Both the position numbers and the translations under genes were made by a program. Source: Hippasteria phrygiana (taxonomy: Eukaryota > Echinodermata > Asteroidea > Valvatida > Goniasteridae). From it: 64,000 nt of DNA. Under the pieces are notes generated by a model that did not search any database, was not told the DNA's origin, and saw only the letters and a program-made list of their open reading frames with translations. Positions 9,326 to 18,981 of the stretch are shown here, one piece after another. Position 1 is the stretch's first letter. The number at the start of each line of letters is the position of its first letter. The stretch lies in NCBI GenBank assembly GCA_037893225.1, contig JAZGUH010000618.1, positions 310,001 through 374,000 on the forward strand, read 5' to 3'.

Positions 9326-12300
9326 TCACTGAACAAAGTCCTTGAATCGCACTGGAGGTTTGCGGACTCGCGCGGATCGACGGAGACAGGACTTCAGGAT
9401 GGGTGCTTCATCAGGATCTGGTGCACGTTTGACGACAGAGGGAGAACTCTGGCTTGGTTGTGGATCAATGACTATGGGTAGGTCTTTTGTGTGCTCGTCA
9501 TTGTCTTCTTCGTCTGACGCGTTTGAATCAGGTGGTGGGGCTCGGATCTTCTTGAAGTGAGAAATGTTTCGTCTGGTGACTTTGTCTCCTCTTGTGGCTT
9601 CAACCATGTTTCCTCTTCTCATTGTCACTTGGAAGGGTTTTGGGTTGAATGGCGAAGTGTGTTTGGATTTCTTTGGTTGGCGCACAAGGACTGTGTCTCC
9701 TGACTGGATGTCAGATGGTTTGGTATGAAGGAGGGTGTCAGCGAGTGTCTTCATCTTTGACTTCTGCTGAGCATCTCGTTCTCGCATGAAGCTGTCATGA
9801 TGCTGCGTGTGTATGGGAGATTGGAATTCTGGTAGTTCACACTTTAGCTTTCTGGAATTCAGCGCTTCGCTGGGGGATATGCGAGTTGTGGAGTGTGGAG
9901 TTGCTCTGTACTGGCGAAGGAATTTGTGTAGCTGCTGTTTCCAGCTTAGACCTTCTGTCTCAGCGATGCGGATGACTTTGCCAAGTGTTCTGTTCAGTCG
10001 TTCGACTTCTCCGTTAGCTCTCGGCCATAGTGGGGTCACACGGCGATGGGAGAAACCAAGGTATGATGCGAACTTGGCAAACTCGTGGCCGTGGAATGGC
10101 GGACCATTGTCTGTCTTGACTATGTCAGGTATGCCTTGTCTGGCAAAAATAGCATCCAGCTTCGGAATGGTTGCTTTGGCTGAGGTAGTGCTCACGATCT
10201 CGACTTCTGGGTATCTACTGTATTCATCAACTACAACGAGTAGATACTCTCCGGACGCGTATGGGCCAGTAAAATCAATGGCAACTTCTTTCCATGGAGA
10301 TGAAGGTAGTGGAGTCATCTTCAGTGGCTCTGGGTGTTCTGCGTTGTCCGTCGTAGCTGCTTGGCATGGTAGGCATTGCTTTACTTTGTCCTCCACCATT
10401 CTGTCTATTCCGGGAAACCAAACTTTCTCTCTGATGAGGCTTTTTGTCTTCACGATCCCTTGGTGACTGGCATGGGCCAAATTGACGATTGTGGACTGCA
10501 GGGATGTGGGGATTGTTAGGCGGTTTCCTCTCAAGACTACTCCGTTGCAGATTGTAAGTTCACTGCGGACTGGTTTGTACTGTCGCAAGTCTATGTCATC
10601 CCAATCACGGGACTTTCCGGACTGGATGATTGTCATCAGCTTCTGTATGATGTCGTCGTTTGCTGTTTCTGCACGGACTTCCTCTAGGGTTATGGCTTTT
10701 GGGACTGCGTTGTTGCAGATGTAGTTCACGTAGTCTTCTGCTACTGACTTCTCTGGAGAGTGGGATTTTGGATGTCTACTGATGTAGTCAGCGGGGTTTT
10801 CATCATCTTTCCCTGGCTTGTATACAATCTCGCAGTTGTATGGCATTATGCGTAGACGCCAGCGATCAATTCTAGCTGAGGTTGGTCTGTCGCTCTTGAA
10901 GATTCCCAGGAGTGGCTTGTGGTCGGTAATGATACGAAATTTTGCACCATACACATAGAGATGAAAGCGTTCAACTCCCCAGACTACCGCTAGCATCTCG
11001 CGTTCTGTCTGTGAGTATCTGGATTCCACATCTGACAGGGTGCGACTTGCATAGGAGATGATTTTCCCATCTTGACATAGCATGGCACCTAGTCCGACTG
11101 GACTTGCATCGACAATGACATCTGTTGCTTTTCGTGGATCGAAGTAGGCCATAACACTTGTGTTAGTCAAGACTTGTTTTAGCTTGTTGAACGAGGCGAT
11201 CTCATCTTTCCCCCACTTCCACTCCGAATCTTGATGTGTGAGGACTCGAAGGGGATTTGTGATCGTTGCGTACTGAGGTATGAACCTGGAGACATATGAG
11301 GCCAGGCCGAGGAGAGATTTCACTTCCTTCTGGTTCTTAGGGGGACTGGCATTGATGAGGGCTTCGATCTTTCTGGGGTCAGGTGCAAGACCATCCTTAC
11401 TGAAGGAGTGTCCATAGAATCGGACTTGTGGCTGTGAAAATTTGCACTTGTCTTTGTTGAGCTTGGCGTTGTGGCTCTGAAGTCTGTCAAGTACAGCTTT
11501 CAGGTTTCTGTCGTGCTCCTGTTGGTCTTTGCCATAGACAATGATGTCATCCGACACATTCTTGCATCCTTCTAGACTGGTGAGAAGTTGTGCTACGGCT
11601 GTCTGGAATATTTCTGAAGCAGCATTGATGCCAAACATCAAGCGTTTGTAACGGAAGAGACCAACATGGGTGCTGAAGGTTGTTATGTTGCGGCACTCTT
11701 TTTCAAGCTCAAACTGGTGATAGCCCGCTGTCATGTCAAGTGTGCTGAATACTGTATTTCCATTCAGATCAGCGATGATGTCATCCAGAGTTGGCATGGG
11801 ATGTCGCTCTCGCTGGACTGCACGATTGGCTTGTCTCATGTCGACGCAGATTCTGATCGCACCCGAAGGTTTCGGTACGACAAGAATTGGACTGACCCAT
11901 GGGGTAGGACCATCTACTCTCTCTATGATGTCAGCATCTTCCAAACGCTGTAGCTCACGCTCAACATCTTTGCGTGTGTGGAAGGGTATGCGACGATGCT
12001 TTTGTTGCTTTGGGTGTACTTCAGGATCGATGTGGAGAGCGATCTTGACATCTTTGATTTTTCCGATGCCGCAAAACAGGTCGCCGTACCGCTGCATTAT
12101 CTGATCATGCACCGTGTTGCTGTTGTCTGCTGTCTGCATTATTGGCTGTTCTGGTGCTGGCTGAAGGTTACAAGTTACATGATCTGAGTTGAGGGAGATC
12201 AGCTTCAGCTGTTTCGCAGTTGCGAAAGATAGCAGGTTGCAGGTGTCAGTGTTGACAACGTGGAACTCTGCGGAGCAGGTATTGTGACCAACTGTGACGT

Positions 12301-13399
12301 CAGCTATGATTACACCAAGTACAGACAGGGGGGTCTTCGTACCGTAGGCGAAAACTCTGGAAGTGGCTTTACGGGTCTGGAATTTCTGGCCTTTACAACG
12401 AAGGAGATCAAGAGATTTGGAGTCTATCACGTTGACAGATGCTCCTGAGTCTATCATGGCCGTCAACGTAGTGTTGCCAATATTCATCTTGCAGGTAGGC
12501 AGATTTCCAGAGTGAATGACGTATGCACTGTCATGCTGATTTGCAAAAATGTAGTCGACGTCAGAGTCATCTTGTTCGATGGTGTTGACTTTCGCTGAAC
12601 GGCATACAGAATCAAAGTGTCCGATTTTTCCGCAGTTTCGACACTTCTTCCCTTTTGCTGGGCAATTTTTGCCATGAGGGTAGGCTCCTCCGCAGAAATA
12701 ACAGGTACGGCTGGGGCGTGTCGGTTGTCGGTAACGGGATTGAGATCGATGTCTGCTTTTCGATACATCTCGCTGCCTGGGGCGACGGGGTTTGAAAGAT
12801 TTCTCTGAATTTGGTTTGTCGCGTCTGCTTCTGGCACCGTCAGGGCTAGCGATGGCGTTTGCAGCTTCTGCTCGGCCCATTTCAACGACATCGGCTTCTC
12901 GGACGCTGATTTCAAGGGCTCGGCCAGTGGTAAGTAGGCCGTCTAGTGTCATAGGCTCACGCAGAGCTCGTCTTCTCAGGCGTTGCGACTGGCAATTGAG
13001 AATTATTTGAGCACAGATTTCTTTGTCCACGTCTGTGAATTCACATGTCTGTGCAAGTTGGCGCAATCTGGTGTGGAACGAGTCAAGAGTTTCAGTTTTT
13101 CCTTGTTTAGCTTGTCTAAACTGGTATACTTCGTATGCTGTGTTGCGTCGGGGAGTGAAGTATGTTGTTAGCTGATCAGCTGCTGCTTTGTAGTCATCCC
13201 CAACATTATCGAATGTGTCAAAGACCTCATCCACATCTGGGCCAGCATAATGTAGCAGCAGGGCTCGCTTTCTGGCATCATCTTTAACATCCATTGCTAT
13301 CAGTAATCTCTCGAATCTTTGCAGCCATTTCATCCACCTTGGACCAGCATTAGCATCTTGATGTATGTCAAATTTCGGGAATGCAGGTAGTAGTGCCAT
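9326..13399 (-). CDS. Gag-Pol polyprotein of the gypsy element, 1357 residues, apparently intact
   Basis: One ATG-to-stop frame. Residues 1-200 are a Gag capsid-like region. Two CCHC knuckles follow at about 233-246 (CYFCGGAYPHGKNC) and 253-266. The retropepsin active site DSGA is at about 317-320. RT includes FSTLDM near 551-556 and the catalytic VSDD at about 615-618, with Val-Ser in place of the more usual Tyr-X. RNase H has VDASPVG at about 763 and TDHKPL at about 825. Integrase has the HHCC finger (HASHQG to CLPCQ, about 976-1013) and a D1042, D1097, E1133 triad with exactly 35 residues between the last two. The order PR-RT-RH-IN is standard gypsy. Fused Gag-Pol and the short LTRs suggest the Mag-like group; that is inference. 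It has no frameshift or stop, so it could be transposition-competent. Confidence 0.95.
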   Translation of the reverse strand: MALLPAFPKFDIHQDANAGPRWMKWLQRFERLLIAMDVKDDARKRALLLHYAGPDVDEVFDTFDNVGDDYKAAADQLTTYFTPRRNTAYEVYQFRQAKQGKTETLDSFHTRLRQLAQTCEFTDVDKEICAQIILNCQSQRLRRRALREPMTLDGLLTTGRALEISVREADVVEMGRAEAANAIASPDGARSRRDKPNSEKSFKPRRPRQRDVSKSRHRSQSRYRQPTRPSRTCYFCGGAYPHGKNCPAKGKKCRNCGKIGHFDSVCRSAKVNTIEQDDSDVDYIFANQHDSAYVIHSGNLPTCKMNIGNTTLTAMIDSGASVNVIDSKSLDLLRCKGQKFQTRKATSRVFAYGTKTPLSVLGVIIADVTVGHNTCSAEFHVVNTDTCNLLSFATAKQLKLISLNSDHVTCNLQPAPEQPIMQTADNSNTVHDQIMQRYGDLFCGIGKIKDVKIALHIDPEVHPKQQKHRRIPFHTRKDVERELQRLEDADIIERVDGPTPWVSPILVVPKPSGAIRICVDMRQANRAVQRERHPMPTLDDIIADLNGNTVFSTLDMTAGYHQFELEKECRNITTFSTHVGLFRYKRLMFGINAASEIFQTAVAQLLTSLEGCKNVSDDIIVYGKDQQEHDRNLKAVLDRLQSHNAKLNKDKCKFSQPQVRFYGHSFSKDGLAPDPRKIEALINASPPKNQKEVKSLLGLASYVSRFIPQYATITNPLRVLTHQDSEWKWGKDEIASFNKLKQVLTNTSVMAYFDPRKATDVIVDASPVGLGAMLCQDGKIISYASRTLSDVESRYSQTEREMLAVVWGVERFHLYVYGAKFRIITDHKPLLGIFKSDRPTSARIDRWRLRIMPYNCEIVYKPGKDDENPADYISRHPKSHSPEKSVAEDYVNYICNNAVPKAITLEEVRAETANDDIIQKLMTIIQSGKSRDWDDIDLRQYKPVRSELTICNGVVLRGNRLTIPTSLQSTIVNLAHASHQGIVKTKSLIREKVWFPGIDRMVEDKVKQCLPCQAATTDNAEHPEPLKMTPLPSSPWKEVAIDFTGPYASGEYLLVVVDEYSRYPEVEIVSTTSAKATIPKLDAIFARQGIPDIVKTDNGPPFHGHEFAKFASYLGFSHRRVTPLWPRANGEVERLNRTLGKVIRIAETEGLSWKQQLHKFLRQYRATPHSTTRISPSEALNSRKLKCELPEFQSPIHTQHHDSFMRERDAQQKSKMKTLADTLLHTKPSDIQSGDTVLVRQPKKSKHTSPFNPKPFQVTMRRGNMVEATRGDKVTRRNISHFKKIRAPPPDSNASDEEDNDEHTKDLPIVIDPQPSQSSPSVVKRAPDPDEAPILKSCLRRSARVRKPPVRFKDFVQ

Positions 13400-13610
13400 G
13401 ATTTACAGCGACGATGTTCAATTGGGCCTGTATCACTGCCTATATGTAGCGTCCTGTATGGCTTTCACGTAATAACCTACACGTTAACCAGTTACGGTAT
13501 GGATTCTAGTTCTGCTCTTCCGAAAATTTCCTCGGCTTTTATTCGTATTTTGAAGGGAGTTGTGACTCACCCGTTCATGCAATGGATCACTGACTTTGAT
13601 AGCTTTGACT

Positions 13611-13630
13611 GGATCCCATCCTCGTCGCCA
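13611..13630 (-). other. Primer-binding site matching tRNA-Ser(GCU)
   Basis: Four bases inside the 5' LTR edge, the minus strand reads TGGCGACGAGGATGGGAT. This is complementary to a tRNA 3' end of the form ATCCCATCCTCGTCG plus CCA. Metazoan tRNA-Ser(GCU) genes start GACGAGG and end this way, so that tRNA is the likely minus-strand primer. The remaining leader, 13400-13610, shows no other feature. Confidence 0.75.
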
Positions 13631-13633
13631 AAA

Positions 13634-13776
13634 TGTGGTGATCGAGTGGTTGATTAAGCACGAGGACGATAAGATATGACTGGAGCTGCTATGTGTGTTT
13701 ATTACTCATTAGTCAACCATCTTAGATATAAGTATACATCTCAAAACAACAGAGGGCGCTGTTCAACTACACTACA
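13634..13776 (-). repeat. 5' LTR of the complete gypsy element (143 bp)
   Basis: It is the same sequence as 8830-8972 and is followed by the second ATGCA target duplication. It should carry the promoter for the minus-strand transcript, but no clear TATA box was identified. Confidence 0.93.
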
Positions 13777-13797
13777 ATGCAGACAAAAAATCATCGC

Positions 13798-13860
13798 GAT
13801 CTCGGACTTGAAATTAAGTCTACTACTTCACAGTCGAACACCTTATCGACTGAGCCATCG
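13798..13860 (-). pseudogene. tRNA-like fragment (possible SINE head)
   Basis: On the minus strand, TGGCTCAGTCGATAAG resembles a tRNA A box and TTCAAGTCC resembles part of a B box, at tRNA-like spacing. Stem pairing is poor. It could be a decayed tRNA-derived SINE or chance. Confidence 0.3.
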
Positions 13861-13969
13861 GAATGCATAAATGGAATAGCCGCTCGTGCAACGCGCGCGA
13901 CGAGCGTCTATTATACAAATATTTACTGCTTCAAGTGGTGTAGCAAAACTAGCCTCCCGAAGTGATCCA

Positions 13970-14020
13970 TGGAGCATTTTATTTTCCCGAGGCAAAGCCG
14001 AGGGAAAATAGAATGCTCCA
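13970..14020. repeat. 51-bp near-perfect hairpin
   Basis: The arms TGGAGCATTTTATTTTCCC and GGGAAAATAGAATGCTCCA pair with one mismatch. The centre, CGAGGCAAAGCCGAG, itself contains GGC-AAA-GCC. The function is unknown; it could be the end-joined remnant of a foldback element. Confidence 0.75.
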
Positions 14021-14507
14021 TTTATTAATTTATTAGGAAACTGGTCTATGATAAGCTATTTTTAATCGCGCGCGATCTGATTGGTCCGTATCAAATTGAA
14101 CGACACATTGAATAATTCATGCAACATGCGCGCGTGAAAAACATTGCTAGGTCAACTGTGAAACATTCCAGGTAACTGATTGGACATTCGTAAATGAATA
14201 ATTCAGATTCAAATGGGAAGACAAGTCATTTAAGATCAGACTTATTAACTTAAGAACGGCGCGAATCGTAAAAAAAGAATTCAAGAACGTTGAAATTTTC
14301 CAAAAAGAATTTGCCGCAGATTTTTTGCCCCGGAAAATAATTTTTAAAAGGGGGGGGGGGGGGGGTGGTGTATGGTCTCTTTTGACGTTGGTGGCGCCAT
14401 TTATACCCCCATAGCCACATACATATCACCACAATCAATTCCTAGGACTAAAAAAACATTATTATTAATAATAATAATAATAATAATAAACAAAAAGAAT
14501 TACAACC

Positions 14508-14538
<31 letters not shown>

Positions 14539-14976
14539 TCAAGCCACTGCTTCCGAGGACAATGCTTTGTGTTTCCTATTGTTCCTTTAATATAACCCAA
14601 CCCCATAGACTATAAGCACGTAATTTTACTTCCGAGGACCGATTTCAACAAACTTGACTTGCGAGGACTGAAAGGTTTCTTTGTATTTTCTTTCTCCTCT
14701 TGTCCTCGGAAGTATATACAGAACCTGTACACAGTGTTTATAAAATACTATATTTATAAAATGAAGGGCAAAACTCAAAATTGCATTTACATGAATAACG
14801 TGCGAGGCATATAAAAGAGAGATTAGGCCTAAGGACTAGAGGAGAGATCGACAGGTGAACATCAAATGGAGGGAAATGACCCGAAAGGAACAAAAGAGTT
14901 TTGTTTGGGCGAGGATGAAAGAGATGGGTGGAAGGTAAGGATGGCGGACAAAAAAAGTGGCAAGAAGTAGGATTAA

Positions 14977-15092
14977 TAGAGTACCGAAGTCTGACGTCAG
15001 TTGGCGCGACAACTGGTTCCAAACAAATGCAGTTTAGAATGTATTCTGGTTCCAAACATTGCATTGATTGACGTCATCACTTCGGTACTCTA
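14977..15092 (+). mobile_element. Small MITE (AGAGTACCGAAGT family), copy A
   Basis: About 112 bp between TA/AT dinucleotides. The inverted ends are AGAGTACCGAAGT and ACTTCGGTACTCT, followed inward on both sides by a TGACGTCA-type sequence. Internally TGGTTCCAAAC and CTGGTTCCAAAC repeat. Copies also lie at 26940-27088 and 58088-58203. Confidence 0.85.
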
Positions 15093-15119
15093 TAGGAGAT
15101 GGTATAAGTGTAGCAAGGG

Positions 15120-15705
15120 TTAAAGGGACACATTGCCTATAAATGTCATGAAATTTTGCTGTTTGGAAATGTTTCTTATCTTTTATAGGAGTTGTTCATG
15201 CAAAAAGCACATATAATGTGTTGTAATTAGTGAGTAGTGATTACAAAACAAAAATCTGACCCGCGAAACATAGACTTATTTTCAGTAGTAAATACCACCG
15301 TCTAAATAATGCGCAAAATACGCTGTAAGAGTCTTCAGGCTGGCGCCGCAGCCACTGGCCTTGTAAACCTATCATATGATCGCCAGGTACCATTCTCTAC
15401 CTCGCGACACATATCGCCAGTGCTGCGCGCCGTGCCACAGTACATCAAAATGATCAACAGAACGTACTTCAACCAGCTGCGACTGGAAATACGACTGGTG
15501 AACACGGTTCGCCATTTTGTGGAGTCAACAATTTGGTTCTACAAAATGGCGGACCATTATTTGTCACGAAATTAAACAAAAACCACGCAATTTGAATGGA
15601 TAGTTATGTGAATCTTTATATTCTACTTTTATAAAAGCTTCCCCTCCATATCCATTACAGTTTAATAGCCCAAATCGCAAAATCCAAAGCAATGTGTCGC
15701 TTTAA
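15120..15705 (+). mobile_element. TTAA-flanked MITE, copy 3, full length
   Basis: It starts TTAAAGGGACACATTGC and ends GCAATGTGTCGCTTTAA, with one substitution in the right terminus. It aligns over its length to 4844-5467 and in part to 4226-4616 and 39487-39726. The internal ORFs are not conserved between copies, so it is non-coding. Confidence 0.87.
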
Positions 15706-15925
15706 GGGAAGGGGAAGACATTAAAGGAGGCAATAAGTCCTCTGAATGGTGTCAGACTCCTGTATGTGATTCTGGCAAACCAATAATTTGGAAATTCTGC
15801 ACTTAAATGTACCATGCTGGGTGGGAATAGAGGCATCCATGGTGGGGACTTTAGCTCGAATAATCAGGTATCGTATGTTACGGGACGCCTATACTCCAAT
15901 ACTGGTCTGTCACGGTCAGGGTTTC

Positions 15926-16138
15926 CAGGGGCGGATCCGGGGGGGGGGGGGGGGTGGTCGAAACCCCTCCTGCGTTGACCCAAAATAAATTATAATAATT
16001 ACAGTAATAATACAAAAAGATAACATTCTGCAGGGGTTATTATCTGTATGTGGTGAACGTTTATGGTAATGGAAATAACACAAATCTGACGGGTCTGCCC
16101 CCCCCCCCCCCCCGCAATAATTCCTGGATCCGTCCCTG
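15926..16138. mobile_element. hAT-like MITE carrying G and C runs, copy 1
   Basis: The ends are CAGGGGCGGATCCGG and CTGGATCCGTCCCTG. A 5-bp target duplication, GTTTC, flanks it at 15921-15925 and 16139-16143. G and C runs lie next to the inverted ends. CAGGG..CCCTG termini are typical of hAT elements; a 5-bp duplication would fit a hAT5-type group, which is inference. Confidence 0.75.
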
Positions 16139-16143
16139 GTTTC

Positions 16144-17802
16144 TTTTCTTCTTTTCATGTCTTCCCTTTCCTCTATTCCCTCCGTTGCCTGTTAACCACC
16201 TCCGGGCCCCTTTTTTTGCCTCTCCTGTCCCCTCCTCCTTCCTAACCCCTCCCGCTCCCCTCCATTCTCACCCAAGCCATTCTTGCTGTCAGTGTCACTT
16301 CCCCACTCCTTACTCCCTTTGATGTGCCTCTCACCTCTTTGCTCTTTATCTCTTATATGTTTCTCCATCCATTCCTACATGTACGTGTGTCCCCCACGTG
16401 TTTTTTCTTATACCATGTACACCACTGTCATTTTTCATTGAAAAAGAACTTGTGTAAGTTTAAAACGTTATGTTATTGATTAACACAATCGTTTTTCAAA
16501 ATCATCTTTGCAGTGCACTATTAACACAGTTAACAATGCAGAAACTGTTTTGCCAGAAAATCTTTTTTGTTCTTGTTTGAATCAGAGTGCTCTTATTCGC
16601 ACCCTGCTTTAAATATTTAAGCCACGCCCACAAAAGGGTGAAAATAAGTGTTATAATGTAAGAATGTTTTATCTTGTGTCCAAGTGTATTTCAAAGCATA
16701 AAGAACAAGGGAAATGGATGTAAAAATCTGTTTTGGTAAGTTTTTATTGTCTGTACCTCGTTTTGAAAAACTAAGCTCCGGCCGCAACACATCATTGAAT
16801 AATGTACTGTACACATTGAACATGGTCAATAGCCTATTTGTTTAGGGAAATTGACATTTGATGGTGTGTTTTGAATTGTTAATGGGTACAAAATAGCCAC
16901 AAGGCATCGGCAAATATGCCAGGAAATTGTACAGGATTAAAATAATGTATTGCGATGATATAAGGGAAAATGTACTTGGAAGGGGGGTGGCGGCCCCGCC
17001 CCCTCCGCACTATTCGCGCCGCTCTTAAGTTAATTAGTCTGATCTTAAATTACTCTTAAGTTACATTTTTATTTTCTACAAGCGTCAAGGCATCTATAGA
17101 AGCTGGTTTCACATTTTGTCTCTATCGTCGTGTTGCAACTGTATCAGCGAAAAGGAACGGGAGGGGGTTACGGCCACGCCCCCTCCTGTACAGAGTTTTT
17201 TTGCCCGTCTGGCGGGCACACCCCACCACTGAAAATGTCTGGCAGTGGCAATTCATGATACCCGGGACTATGCCGAAAATTTTCCAGTAAGTTTCATCGG
17301 GTTAACTTACCAGCTAAGGCTAGCCCAATTTTGGGGCCCTTTGTCATGGCCCTCCTGACCACACCCACCACAGTGTGCTCGACAGACGTCCATTTCCTTA
17401 CATCAGCATGCATGTGGATCATTGCTATATACATGCAAATTGGTTAACTTTCCAGCTAGGCTGACCCCCCCCCCCCCCCCCCCCCCCCCCCGGGGGGGAG
17501 GGGGGGGGGGCTCCCGTTCTATATAAGGGGAATACATTAAAAACAATCTATTTGGAGAGCTATTTTTTGAGTCGATCTGCCTGTTCAGCTACGAGTATTT
17601 GTGCTTTAATTACAAGGGGGTCCTTAATTAACAATTAGGCGGACCCACCACCCTGGGGTCACATCGCCCCTCACCTAACCGTGACATTGGTATAGAGCCG
17701 ACAAGGCAATTGCATGTAGTGTTCATACTTTGTGGGATTCAACATGAAATAAACCTATAGGTTTGATCCGAATCCGTAAAATAGTGAAAACCGTTCTGTT
17801 TC
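16144..17802. other. Non-coding interval
   Basis: No gene is seen. A pyrimidine-rich stretch (about 16140-16400) is followed by AT-rich DNA. Two similar GC-rich patches occur near 16979-17009 (GGCGGCCCCGCCCCCTCC) and 17158-17188 (TACGGCCACGCCCCCTCC). A TTAAC..CCAGCTA-type sentence occurs at about 17302-17320 and again at about 17442-17460, just before a C27G7 block at 17465-17510. Confidence 0.45.
17465..17510. repeat. C27 run joined to G-rich run
   Basis: Twenty-seven C (17465-17491) are followed by G7, A and G11. The two halves can pair as a hairpin, or each strand can form four-stranded structures. Run lengths are probably error-prone in the assembly. Confidence 0.8.
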
Positions 17803-17807
17803 AACAG

Positions 17808-18119
17808 TGTAATGGTCTTGGTGACCACCCCTTCTGCATCCTCTTCCTGGACAATGAGGGCGCTCTTCATGTCTTACAGTACCTCCTCAGCCACCTACTC
17901 CAGAACACTGGTGGCACTGTTAATAGCTTGGATAAGTACAGGTATTGTTCTTTAGCACATGTGAAGGTAGCCATTTTGTCTTCACTCTCATCGTGAATTT
18001 CTTAGAAATATTCGCAGTAAATCTTCTATCCAGCAGACGGCATTGACTGAGTCCATAGACCGAGTATTCATTGTCACCCACCCTAGAACCACAGTCATGT
18101 AAGTTAAGCTCCTCCTTGT
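17808..18119 (+). repeat. 5' LTR of the BEL element (portion shared with the 3' LTR)
   Basis: It begins TGTAATGGTCTTGGTG. Similarity to 25266-25573 ends at 18119. The real LTR may run on to about 18830, where ...TTGACACTAAC precedes TGGTGAAACATAG, a possible primer-binding site. It cannot be delimited because the 3' copy lacks that part. Confidence 0.75.
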
Positions 18120-18981
18120 AATTGTTTTCGGATTTTTTGTGACCACCAAGAGTTGAGTATGAAGAAAGCTTAAGACATGATTTTAGTTATAGTTATAGCC
18201 ATAACTTGAAGATATTAGAATAGTTCTATAATGTATGCTACTGACCAATTAGACGATTTTACAAGCAGGAGAGCTAGAAATGTGCAGAGCATTGCCTCGT
18301 ATTTACAATGTACACGTATTATTGAATGCCATTCAGAAAGTCAATGGAAAGGCACACAGAGAGCTAGATCACATTCAGTAAAAGATGAATACGTGCTGTA
18401 CTACATTACACGTTCCACGAGTATTACATGTACATGTACTTTCTAGTAATTTTTATGGTCCATTTTATCACTCGAGGTTGGGAAAGTTTCCTAGAGTTTG
18501 TTTGTAATTTTGGCCGTACTTTGATAATGAGTAATTAGTGCATTTAATTTCTGTGCACTGAACTTCATCCACATACACTGTGGAGCGATCCTCTTATTCA
18601 AGGATTTACATAGAAAAGGCTTTATTTGTCGAGAGTAAGCACCCCTTTGAACAGTATTTACCGCTTCTTTTGTTTTATAGAATGTTTTAGGTAATTTAGC
18701 CTTTGTTAGACATTAGAACTTAAGTTCTTCTTTGTACTCTTTTTCTTACAGTTCACCGTGTGGATTAAAGGATTCATGGGATCCATTGCTCTGACCCTTG
18801 GCCGTGTTTCCCCTTTTTTCCCGTGGTTGACACTAACTGGTGAAACATAGTTAACGCCCCCCACAAGCTACACTTTGCAGAAACCAGTACAGTGAAATGA
18901 CTATGTCGAAATACACGCACATGTAACTGCGTCAGCCCAACTCGTGATAGTGGTACGTCAAAGAAAGACACTGAAGGCAAA
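18120..18981 (+). other. BEL leader, possibly including the rest of the 5' LTR
   Basis: No coding frame of note lies here. TTTTTCTTACAG at about 18739-18750 resembles a splice acceptor. A TGGTGAAAC motif at about 18838 may be the primer-binding site. Neither is secure. Confidence 0.4.

Larger units (their letters stand above)
8830..13776 (-). mobile_element. Complete Ty3/gypsy retrotransposon (4947 bp), minus strand
   Basis: The element is bounded by identical 143-bp LTRs (8830-8972 and 13634-13776) and by a 5-bp target duplication, ATGCA, at 8825-8829 and 13777-13781. Inside are a primer-binding site, one long Gag-Pol frame and a polypurine tract. No internal lesion is visible. Identical LTRs mean insertion was recent, because the two LTRs are copied from one template and then diverge. 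Confidence 0.95.
13782..14976. other. Non-coding interval with homopolymer tracts
   Basis: No gene is seen. It holds the tRNA-like fragment, a 51-bp hairpin, a G16 run (14350-14365), an AAT microsatellite (about 14460-14490) and a G29 run (14509-14537). Predicted peptides across the G runs are poly-Gly artefacts. Confidence 0.5.

Noticed and set aside
16138..16330. Pyrimidine-rich ORF of 90 codons
   Set aside because: Low-complexity CT-rich DNA that partly overlaps the MITE end; no protein features.
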